A DNA stretch of 64,000 nt from Pseudomonas abietaniphila (lineage in GTDB: Bacteria > Pseudomonadota > Gammaproteobacteria > Pseudomonadales > Pseudomonadaceae): contig NZ_FNCO01000001.1 in assembly GCF_900100795.1 (NCBI RefSeq), positions 186,001-250,000 of the forward strand, read 5' to 3'. The position numbers were made by a program, and so were the translations under genes. Shown here piece after piece: positions 45,724 to 53,340 of this stretch. Position 1 is the stretch's first letter. The number at the start of each line of letters is the position of its first letter. The notes under the pieces were generated by a model. It did no database searches and had not been told where the DNA came from. It worked only from the letters and a program-made list of their open reading frames with translations.

Positions 45724-47448
45724 ATGCGCGTGTCTGGCCAGCAAACCCCCGATTCCTCACCCTCCATCGAACGCCAAGAGGGGTCGGGTGCAAATGCCGT
45801 CACCGATCATGCTTGCGTGGGACAAGGTCATCCCCAATCCGGACAGGTGAGTGCCGCGGCTGTGAACGACTCCCGTGAAATGCGGCATTTGCTTACCGAC
45901 TTTATAAGCCGGCAGTTCAGGCCCTATCGGGACCGTCTGGAGGCAGAATCGCCACATCGGGGAGAAATTGATCGGATCATCGAGAGCCGAGTCAACAAAC
46001 TGATGGAAGAGAACATCTCGTTCGAAGAGCTTCAAACGGTGATGGATAAAGCGAAGAAGATGGACCGTAACGCGTCAATGGTGTCGGGGACGGTTGGCGG
46101 CTTGCCATTTGCTCTGGCATCGACGCTCCAGGCCACCATTCCCGCCATCACAGGCGCCGGAGCAAACATACAACATCCGGTGGCGAAAGCGGCCGCGCAA
46201 GGGGCGATCTCTCTCGCGGCGGCGTCAGTGATCGATCAGGTCGGCGGCGCGTCCATGAAAAAACTTCGAGAAGATGCGTATTACCTGCAGGCCCCCGGGG
46301 ACAAACTGCATGAGTCTTTAAAAGTCGCGCTGGAGAGCATCGATACCAAAGCGAACCTGGCCATCAAAAACGCCAAGGAGGCGCAGACATTCACTGTCCG
46401 AAATGCCGCCAGGATGATTGCTGGCCCGGTGGCGGCCAAACTCAATCCTGCGGTTGAACCCATTCTGGATACCGCCCTTGCCATAACGGGTGGGTTAGCC
46501 GCTGGCGCCGGCACCGGCTACGCCGCCCACAATCGTCGGACGGAGCAATTCACCAGTGGCCCCGCGCTGCTGTTGGGACGAAGAGATGCCGAACCCAAAC
46601 AGGACTTGAATCAGGAAACCGACTGGTTCGACGTCTTGCAAGCACTGCGGGGCGCAAACACCTTCAGTACGCCTCTCACCAATGCGGGAGGGCGTTTGGC
46701 CGACGCGGGGCGCACATTGCTCACCGATCCGCTTGGGGCGTTGTCGAGAACCGCCAAAGGCACTTTCACCGCTTCCGGTGCCGCTAACGTCACCACACTG
46801 ACCGGTGGCTTCGCCGCGCTGGAAGCCGGTAAGGGCGCTGCAGTCAACGCGTTGGCCCAACAACAAGCCTGGGGGTCGTTTGCAAAACACGCCATCAACA
46901 CAGCGGGCGGCGCCGTCGTGTTCGGTGCCAATGCCGCGAGCGTCGCCGTCGCAGACAAGCTGGTTGAGGATTTAATGGCGCAAGGCGGGACAACGGCCGA
47001 TACGGCGGGCGCGACAGAGACCGCTCAGCCAGCGCATGGACAAGCGGAGGAGGCTCCCGACGAGGCGTCAGGCCGTATCGACAGAACGTCCAGTCAGCGG
47101 TCCCGGCGAGCGGGTTCTGAATCGAGTTCTCCTGCACGCACCAGCCTCACCGGCAATCGAATCATGAATGCCGATAACACGGCACGCAACGCCAACCAAT
47201 CTCCAGCAAGCAGCGTGCGGGGAAGCCTCGACAGCGAGCAGGCGCAGCCCACGATCAGCGGCGGACCCTCGAGCGAGGCAGAGCGCTCAGGCTCGACGTC
47301 TTCGGGAACACCTGCCGAGCGCCTGGCTCAACTCGCCGTGCAGACAGAGAATCTCTCGGATGACGACGCATCCAGCTATCACACCGCGACAGACGCATCC
47401 GATGACGACGCATCCGTCTACTTCACTCCGCCACAAAGCCCGGTTTGA
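45724..47448 (+). CDS. Candidate type III effector, HrpL-regulated
   Basis: This 574-residue protein of no recognised family is preceded by a perfect Hrp box and a GAGG ribosome site. The first 50 residues are rich in Ser (8) and Gln (6), with V at position 3, as in type III secretion signals; one acidic residue (D10) departs from the usual rule. Residues 55-115 are charged and helical. Gly/Ala-rich hydrophobic stretches lie near 118-150, 155-172, 245-268 and 385-412, suggesting membrane insertion in the host. Residues 420-574 are low-complexity, Ser/Thr/acidic and end with two SDDDAS repeats and TPPQSP. No chaperone gene is adjacent. Membrane-interacting effectors such as HopD1 have a similar general build, but homology is not claimed. 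Confidence 0.8.
   Translation: MRVSGQQTPDSSPSIERQEGSGANAVTDHACVGQGHPQSGQVSAAAVNDSREMRHLLTDFISRQFRPYRDRLEAESPHRGEIDRIIESRVNKLMEENISFEELQTVMDKAKKMDRNASMVSGTVGGLPFALASTLQATIPAITGAGANIQHPVAKAAAQGAISLAAASVIDQVGGASMKKLREDAYYLQAPGDKLHESLKVALESIDTKANLAIKNAKEAQTFTVRNAARMIAGPVAAKLNPAVEPILDTALAITGGLAAGAGTGYAAHNRRTEQFTSGPALLLGRRDAEPKQDLNQETDWFDVLQALRGANTFSTPLTNAGGRLADAGRTLLTDPLGALSRTAKGTFTASGAANVTTLTGGFAALEAGKGAAVNALAQQQAWGSFAKHAINTAGGAVVFGANAASVAVADKLVEDLMAQGGTTADTAGATETAQPAHGQAEEAPDEASGRIDRTSSQRSRRAGSESSSPARTSLTGNRIMNADNTARNANQSPASSVRGSLDSEQAQPTISGGPSSEAERSGSTSSGTPAERLAQLAVQTENLSDDDASSYHTATDASDDDASVYFTPPQSPV
47359..47415 (+). repeat. Two exact 15-bp direct repeats in the effector tail
   Basis: GATGACGACGCATCC occurs at 47359-47373 and 47401-47415, 42 bases (14 codons) apart. 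It encodes SDDDAS with the preceding or following codons. This marks a duplicated 14-residue unit at the C-terminus. Confidence 0.85.
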
Positions 47449-47516
47449 GCAAACCGGATGATCGGGTGCGAAGCCGCGAGCCGCAGGGGGCAGAAACTGT
47501 ACTGCGGTTTCGCGAC

Positions 47517-48401
47517 TCACACGAAAAGATCGCGTTCCTGCTCAAACATGTCAGCCACTTCATCGGCCACGACCCGGATGGAGGCGTCCTTACGATCGCG
47601 ACTGCGCGTCAACAGAAAAACCTCCCGGCTGGAGCGCACTGCGCCAAGATCGCATACCCGCAGTGCCGAATCCGCGCGCCCGATATAGTGTGGAATCAAC
47701 GCCAGCCCGATACCCGACCGCGCTGCTATCGCATGAAGCGCCTGGTCTTTGGCGCGAAAAGCAATGCGAGCACGAGGGAAATGCCGGGCCACCCATTTTT
47801 CCTGGGTCAGGTAACCATCGGCCTCATTGAAGCCGATCAAAACCAGATTGCCTGCGGCTTCAAACGAGCGACAGGCCTCCTCCGTCCCATAAAACCCATA
47901 GCCCACCTCGACCATCGGACGCGCGATGATATCGCCGTCCTTGGGCTTGTCGAAGCGGATGGCAATATCCGCTTCACGTCGGTCAAGGCTGATGGACCGC
48001 AGGGCAGGGGACAGATCTATATCCAGCTTGGGATAACGGGCTGTCAACGCAGGCAGGCGCGAGATGAGAAAGCTGCCAGCGAGGCCGGGGGAAGCGCTGA
48101 TTCTGACGAGGCCCGAAGGCGTGCCGTCCTGCCTGCCCCGGCTGAGGACCTGCGCCGCTTGCTCCATGTCGCTTGCCGCTTCGAGCGCATGCGTACCGGC
48201 CAGCGTCAGGGCATAGCCGTCAGGGCGGCGCTCCACGAGTTTCTCGCCCAGCGTCTCCTCCAGAGCGTGGAGGCGGCGCGCGATGGTCGCATGGTTGACC
48301 GACAGCATCCGCGCGGCGGCAGACAAGCTGCCACAGCGCGCCAGCGCCAGAAAAATGCGGACGTCTTGCCAATCGAGGTCTGTGCGTTTTTGATCAGTCA
48401 T
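47517..48401 (-). CDS. LysR-family regulator
   Basis: The 294-residue LysR protein has the HTH in RCGSLSAAARMLSVNHATIARRLHALE and an inducer domain typical of the group with ADIAIRFDKPKDGDIIARPM. It starts MTDQKRTDLDWQDVRIFLAL. It is divergent from an SDR-tautomerase operon across 78 bases and is the likely regulator of that operon. Its 3' end lies 68 bases from the convergent effector gene. Confidence 0.9.
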   Translation of the reverse strand: MTDQKRTDLDWQDVRIFLALARCGSLSAAARMLSVNHATIARRLHALEETLGEKLVERRPDGYALTLAGTHALEAASDMEQAAQVLSRGRQDGTPSGLVRISASPGLAGSFLISRLPALTARYPKLDIDLSPALRSISLDRREADIAIRFDKPKDGDIIARPMVEVGYGFYGTEEACRSFEAAGNLVLIGFNEADGYLTQEKWVARHFPRARIAFRAKDQALHAIAARSGIGLALIPHYIGRADSALRVCDLGAVRSSREVFLLTRSRDRKDASIRVVADEVADMFEQERDLFV

Positions 48402-48479
48402 TGAGCGAAGATAGGGAATTTTCGAACAGGCGACAACGCTTTATCGTCCCCTCAACCAACCCGTATGAGGAGTAAAGCC

Positions 48480-49190
48480 ATGTCAACCATCAAGAAAGTA
48501 GCAATCGTCACCGGTGCTTCGCAGGGAATGGGCGAGGCCATCGTGAATGCGTTCCTCGCCAAGGGCTACGGTGTCGTCGCTACCTCGCGCTCGATAAAAC
48601 CGTCCACCGATCCTGACTTGATCACCGTCGCCGGGGATATTGGCGATCCCGGGACGAGCAAGCGGTTGGTAGCAGCGGCGCTGGAGCGCTTTGGCCGCAT
48701 CGACACGCTGGTCAACAACGCTGGCATCTTCATCGGCAAAGCGTTTACCGACTACACAGAAGAAGACTACCGCCTGAAGTTGAGAACCAACGTCGACGGC
48801 TTTTACTTCACCACCCAAGCCGTCATTCCCGTGATGCTTGAGCAAGGCAGCGGCCACGTCGTTCAGATCACTGCCTCGACGGCAGAGTTCGCCAGTTCGC
48901 GTTCACCTGCCCTTATTGCCATGCTCACTAAAGGCGGCATGAATTCGGCTACCAAGAGTCTGGCGATCGAATACGCCACCCGAGGGATTCGCGTGAATGC
49001 CGTCGCGCCTGGTGTTATTCGCACCCCAATGCACAACCCTGAAATTGTCGAGCAATTGGCAGCCTTCCATCCCATGAACAAGCTGGGTGAAGTCGAGGAC
49101 ATCGTCCGTGCCGTTCTTTACCTTGAGGACGCTGCCTTCTCGACCGGCGAGATCCTGCACGTTGATGGCGGCCTTATCGCCGGCCGTTAA
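48480..49190 (+). CDS. Short-chain dehydrogenase/reductase
   Basis: The 236-residue classical SDR has the cofactor motif TGASQGMG near residue 12 and NNAG near residue 81. The expected Y-x3-K catalytic pair is not obvious: the segment is SPALIAMLTKGGMNSATKSLAIEYATRG, with L or M where Y is usual. The catalytic serine is in ITASTAEF. It may therefore be a redox-impaired or atypical SDR. The start at 48480 follows GAGGAG; a frame start 15 bases earlier is weaker. It is followed by a tautomerase gene after 54 bases. Confidence 0.85.
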   Translation: MSTIKKVAIVTGASQGMGEAIVNAFLAKGYGVVATSRSIKPSTDPDLITVAGDIGDPGTSKRLVAAALERFGRIDTLVNNAGIFIGKAFTDYTEEDYRLKLRTNVDGFYFTTQAVIPVMLEQGSGHVVQITASTAEFASSRSPALIAMLTKGGMNSATKSLAIEYATRGIRVNAVAPGVIRTPMHNPEIVEQLAAFHPMNKLGEVEDIVRAVLYLEDAAFSTGEILHVDGGLIAGR

Positions 49191-49244
49191 AGCCTTTGGA
49201 GGAGGGCGCCAAGCGCGCTCCCCTCATTACCCTGGAGTTTCCCA

Positions 49245-49490
49245 ATGCCAATCGTAAACATTCTGGTGACCCGGGAAGGCACAACGCCGGGCGCGGACCG
49301 AACCACTGCCGACCAGAAGGCGGCCGTCTATAAGGGCATCGCCGATCTGCTCTTTAACGTCATGGGCAAGCCTCGTGAAGACACGACCGTGATCTTCCAC
49401 GAGCACGAGATCGATGACATCAGCCAGGGCGGAGTGCCGTTGTCAGCTTACCGTCGGCACCGCGCCAGAGTCGGTATGACGGACGCTTGA
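49245..49490 (+). CDS. Tautomerase-family protein (4-oxalocrotonate tautomerase type)
   Basis: The 81-residue protein begins MPIVNILVTREG; removal of Met would expose Pro1, the catalytic base of the family. The segment GIADLLFNVMGKPREDTTVIFHEHEIDDISQGG fits the small tautomerase fold with arginines in place. These enzymes isomerise enol/keto forms of ring-cleavage products. It follows an SDR in a LysR-controlled operon, perhaps detoxifying carbonyl compounds (inference). Confidence 0.85.
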   Translation: MPIVNILVTREGTTPGADRTTADQKAAVYKGIADLLFNVMGKPREDTTVIFHEHEIDDISQGGVPLSAYRRHRARVGMTDA

Positions 49491-49658
49491 TTACAGCTCC
49501 ACATCTCGTTCCCGCGCTGCTTGCTCGAAACGGCTGGGAGCATTTTGGAAATCGAAGCTCCACAGCCCCTCGATCGCTGAGCATCGTTGCAGGCTTTCGG
49601 CAAACGACTGCTTTCGACAGCCGTCTGTCACACACGCGTCGAAAGAGGATGGCTCTTT

Positions 49659-50192
49659 TTAAATGTTCCCCGTCGGCCAGCTGAAACGCTCTTCGTCCAT
49701 CGCTCGCAGCGGAAGGTCTGCATCAAGATAAAACTCATCCAGCTGCGGCGGTGCGACTCGGGTTCCTGACAGCATGGCGTGAACCTGCCCCCTGTGATGG
49801 ATCTGATGCTGAAACAGGTGCAGCAACAGGCAGTCAACGCGTTCGAGCACGATTCCCTCGGCCCGGACAACCCTTGCCTGGCGACTCAATGACTGATCGT
49901 CCAGCCTTTCGCAATACGCGATCAGCCGTGCATCTGCCGCGGCTTGGAGCTGCGACAACGCGTGCAGCGACAAGGTGTCAGGAAGTTCGTTGCGTTGTCC
50001 CTCGATGTCGAACTCCAGCGCGGCGAGATAGAACTGATCGACGTCCACTATATGCAGAAGCGTCTTTTCAATCGAAGGAAAGAAACTGGTTCGCTTGGCC
50101 ACGTATTCCTCCTGGCTTAACGCGAAGCAGGCTGAGAGCAAACGTCGATTCGACCATTGATTGTTTTGTGCCTGCGCCAGAAAGCTGTTCAT
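49659..50192 (-). CDS. DinB-family protein
   Basis: The 177-residue four-helix protein has the DinB metal-binding histidines: one in LLHIVDVDQF and two in HLFQHQIHHRGQVHAML. The latter motif is the family hallmark. DinB-like proteins are often thiol-dependent transferases; this branch (DUF-type, about 170 residues) is of unknown function. It stands alone. A long A/T-poor gap of 247 bases with no clear feature separates it from the CheB-CheR gene. Confidence 0.85.
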   Translation of the reverse strand: MNSFLAQAQNNQWSNRRLLSACFALSQEEYVAKRTSFFPSIEKTLLHIVDVDQFYLAALEFDIEGQRNELPDTLSLHALSQLQAAADARLIAYCERLDDQSLSRQARVVRAEGIVLERVDCLLLHLFQHQIHHRGQVHAMLSGTRVAPPQLDEFYLDADLPLRAMDEERFSWPTGNI

Positions 50193-50439
50193 TGGGAGTG
50201 GCCTGGTGGATTGGCTGAGCCTTGATCATAGTAAAAAACGCGAGGCTGAGGCTCCATGCGCCAATAATGCGCGATCACGTGTCTGGACAAGATCGCACCT
50301 TCGAACAGTAACGCTCGCGAGCGTTTTGGGGCCCGGCCATTGCGTTAGATGTGCGAAGCCAAATCGTCGTTCACACCCTGACGCTTTAGAGGCAGATAAT
50401 CGCTAACATAGACGGCCAAATACCTGCGCAGGTTCTCCA

Positions 50440-53328
50440 GTGCCCTCCATTCAACGTTCTACCGTGCCTGACAACCGATTGGTCGTTGGATTAGGTGCAT
50501 CAGCAGGCGGGCTCGAGGTGTTGCAGCGCTTTCTGACATTGATGCCGGTCGACACCGGCTTCAGCTTTTTGGTGATCCAGCACCTGGCCCCGTCCATGCC
50601 CAGTTTGTTGAGCGAAATCCTTGGCCGCGCGACCACAATGAGAGTCGCCGACGCCGAACATGGCGTGTCATTGGAAGCCAATACTGTTTATGTTCTGCCT
50701 CCCAATCGTGACCTCACCCTTGAAGGAAACACACTGGTGGTGCAGGCACCCATGCCGTCAGGCGGCCTGCACCTGCCCATCGACACCTGTTTCACTTCAA
50801 TGGCGAGCGAGCTTGGCGCCAATGCCGTGGGCATCGTGCTTTCCGGCACAGGGCACGACGGCACGCAGGGCTGCCGGGCCATTCTCGACGGCGGGGGCAA
50901 GACGCTGGTGCAATGGCCAGACGAGGCGACCTACAGTGGCATGCCCAGCAGCGCTATTGAGGCCGGTAACGCCAGTCATGTCCTGACGTTGGAGCAAATG
51001 CCTGAGGTGCTTTTGGGGCGTAAGGTCGAGCCCATGGCTAATACCGCATCCGGCGAATCGTTGCAGCAGATATTGGTGCATTTGCGCACGGTCACCGGAC
51101 ACGACTTCACCCAGTACAAGAAAACGACGATTGCGCGACGGATAGAGCGGCGAATGCAGGTCCTGCAAATAGCCAGTCAGACTGACTATTCGAGCCTGTT
51201 GCAGCGTTCTGCGGTGGAGTGCCAATTGCTGTTCAATGAATTGCTGATCAACGTGACTCAGTTCTTCCGAGACCCTGAGGCGTTCGAGGTCATGCGCACG
51301 GACATCCTTGAGCCCATGCTGACGGGCAAAGCGAGCAACGACGAGTTTCGCGTCTGGATCGCGGGTTGCGCCAGCGGCGAGGAAGCGTATTCCGTGGCCA
51401 TTGTGCTGCATGAACTGCTGCAAACCCATGGATCCGCGTGCAAGGTGCAGCTGTTTGCGACTGATCTGGATGCTGACGCGATCAACATTGCGCGGGCCGG
51501 CCTTTATCCCGAGACGATCGCCCAGGAGATGAGCCCCGAACGCCTGAGCCGCTACTTTAGCCCTGTCGAAGGCGGCTACAGAGTCAGGAAAGAAATCCGC
51601 GAGATGATCGTGTTCGCGGTGCAGAATGTGATTAAGGATCCGCCGTTCACGCGGCTTGATCTGCTCTGCTGTCGCAACCTGATGATTTACCTGGGCGCCG
51701 CGCTGCAGAACCGCCTGATCCCGATCTTCCATTACTCGCTGAAGTCCCAAGGCGTGCTGTTTCTTTCTCCTTCCGAGAGCATCGGCAGTTACGCAACGTT
51801 GTTCACGCCTATGCACCGCAAGTGGAAGTTTTATCGGGTGAACAAGGCCCACAACAACAGATTGATGCAGCTGGGCAGCAGTCTTTCCTGGCTTCCCCAA
51901 AAAATCAGCCGACCTGCGGACCGTACCTTGACCTTGAACAAAGAAACCAACCTCGCCGAACTGACTCGCCGCGCACTGCTTCAGGATTTCGGGCCCGCGT
52001 CGGTCGTGACGGATCTGGCCGGCAACATTCTTTACGTGCATGGCGATACCGGGAGTTACCTGCGTCCGGCACCCGGGCAGGCCAGCCTGAATGTCATCGA
52101 CATGGCCCGCGAAGGCCTGCAGCTGGAGCTGCGCAGTGCCGTCCGTCGTGCTGCGCAGGGCGGTGAGTCGACATCCGGCCAGCCAGTCACGGTGACCGGC
52201 GATGGCATTGCCCGCCCGGTCCACCTGAGCGTGCGCCGCATGGCGGGCGCCTCGCAAAGCGAACAACTGCTGTTGATCACCTTTCAGGAGACCACCGATG
52301 CTGCGTTCGCCGACAGCGACGGGACATCACAACGTGTTGTGCCGCAATCGCCCCCCGACCGTGTGAACTCGCTGGAGCGTGACCTGGCCTACACCCGCGA
52401 AAATCTTCAAGCCACGATCGACGAATTGCAGCACACCAACGAGGAACTGGGTGCTGCAAATGAAGAGATGCAGTCGACCAACGAGGAGCTGCAATCCTCG
52501 AACGAAGAGCTGGAAACCTCAAGGGAAGAGCTGCAGTCGGTCAATGAGGAGTTGGTGACGGTCAATGCGGAGTTGCAAGCCAAGATCGAGCAGTTGGGCG
52601 ACATGCAAAATGACATGAAAAATCTGCTCGACAGCATCAATATCGGAACTATATTCCTTGACACTCAACTGATCATCCGACGCTTCACCCGGGATGCCGT
52701 CAAACTTTACCGCTTGATTCCCAAGGACATCGGACGGCCGCTGGCCGATATTTCCTCGCACATCCATTCAGTGGATTTGCTGGTTCCCGCACAGGAAGTG
52801 CTTGATATGTTGATACCTCAGGAAGTCGAACTGTGCACGGTCTCCGGGGACTGGTTTCTCGCGCGCCTGGCACCGTACCGCACGCTGGACAACGTCATAA
52901 GCGGCGTGGTCATGACGTTCCACGATATCAACTCGCGCATTGCCAATGAGCGAGCCATTCAAGCCGCGCGCGAGCTGGCCGAGGCCATCGTCGACACGGT
53001 GATCGAGCCGCTGCTGTTGCTGGATCATGACCTGTGCGTCGTGTCTGCAAGCCGGTCCTACTATCGCACATTCAATACCACCGCCAGCCAGACTACCGGC
53101 CGCAGGCTCTACGAGTTGAACAACAGCCAATGGGACATCGCTTCGCTGCGCAAGAAGCTGGGTACCATCCTCGATGACGACACGAGCTTCGATGGCTTCG
53201 AGGTCACCCATCAACTCGCTGGCACCCAGCCTCAAACCGTCCTGCTCAACGCCCGGCGCGTGTCGGGCGAGGGTGCGCGACCGCATCTGATCCTGCTGGC
53301 GATGCAGCCCCAACCCTCAGTGCTCTAG
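50440..53328 (+). CDS. CheB-CheR-PAS hybrid chemotaxis-type protein
   Basis: The 962-residue multidomain protein starts with a CheB methylesterase domain (residues 14-195; S21 in GASAGGL, H48 in IQHLAP, D140 in GTGHDG). A CheR methyltransferase follows (about 205-470; SAM motif WIAGCASGEEAYSVA at 306-320). A long coiled coil of NEEL-type heptads (about 640-720) and two PAS domains (725-830, 855-955) complete it. It lacks a kinase domain. Such proteins are thought to sense and relay signals without chemoreceptors. GTG at 50440 has AGG 7 bases upstream. It is followed 12 bases later by a c-di-GMP enzyme gene, a plausible output. Confidence 0.9.
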   Translation: MPSIQRSTVPDNRLVVGLGASAGGLEVLQRFLTLMPVDTGFSFLVIQHLAPSMPSLLSEILGRATTMRVADAEHGVSLEANTVYVLPPNRDLTLEGNTLVVQAPMPSGGLHLPIDTCFTSMASELGANAVGIVLSGTGHDGTQGCRAILDGGGKTLVQWPDEATYSGMPSSAIEAGNASHVLTLEQMPEVLLGRKVEPMANTASGESLQQILVHLRTVTGHDFTQYKKTTIARRIERRMQVLQIASQTDYSSLLQRSAVECQLLFNELLINVTQFFRDPEAFEVMRTDILEPMLTGKASNDEFRVWIAGCASGEEAYSVAIVLHELLQTHGSACKVQLFATDLDADAINIARAGLYPETIAQEMSPERLSRYFSPVEGGYRVRKEIREMIVFAVQNVIKDPPFTRLDLLCCRNLMIYLGAALQNRLIPIFHYSLKSQGVLFLSPSESIGSYATLFTPMHRKWKFYRVNKAHNNRLMQLGSSLSWLPQKISRPADRTLTLNKETNLAELTRRALLQDFGPASVVTDLAGNILYVHGDTGSYLRPAPGQASLNVIDMAREGLQLELRSAVRRAAQGGESTSGQPVTVTGDGIARPVHLSVRRMAGASQSEQLLLITFQETTDAAFADSDGTSQRVVPQSPPDRVNSLERDLAYTRENLQATIDELQHTNEELGAANEEMQSTNEELQSSNEELETSREELQSVNEELVTVNAELQAKIEQLGDMQNDMKNLLDSINIGTIFLDTQLIIRRFTRDAVKLYRLIPKDIGRPLADISSHIHSVDLLVPAQEVLDMLIPQEVELCTVSGDWFLARLAPYRTLDNVISGVVMTFHDINSRIANERAIQAARELAEAIVDTVIEPLLLLDHDLCVVSASRSYYRTFNTTASQTTGRRLYELNNSQWDIASLRKKLGTILDDDTSFDGFEVTHQLAGTQPQTVLLNARRVSGEGARPHLILLAMQPQPSVL

Positions 53329-53340
53329 GCCCGGACCATC

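Noticed and set aside
47445..48404. Plus-strand frame over the LysR gene after the effector
   Set aside because: It could look like an effector extension or chaperone, but it mirrors a well-formed LysR protein on the minus strand.
49611..49645. CTTTCGAC/GTCGAAAG inverted repeat after the DinB-like gene
   Set aside because: The arms are far apart and no T run follows on the relevant strand, so it was not called a terminator.
50797..52266. 489-codon antisense frame within the CheB-CheR gene
   Set aside because: The plus strand carries complete CheB and CheR motifs; this frame is a shadow.
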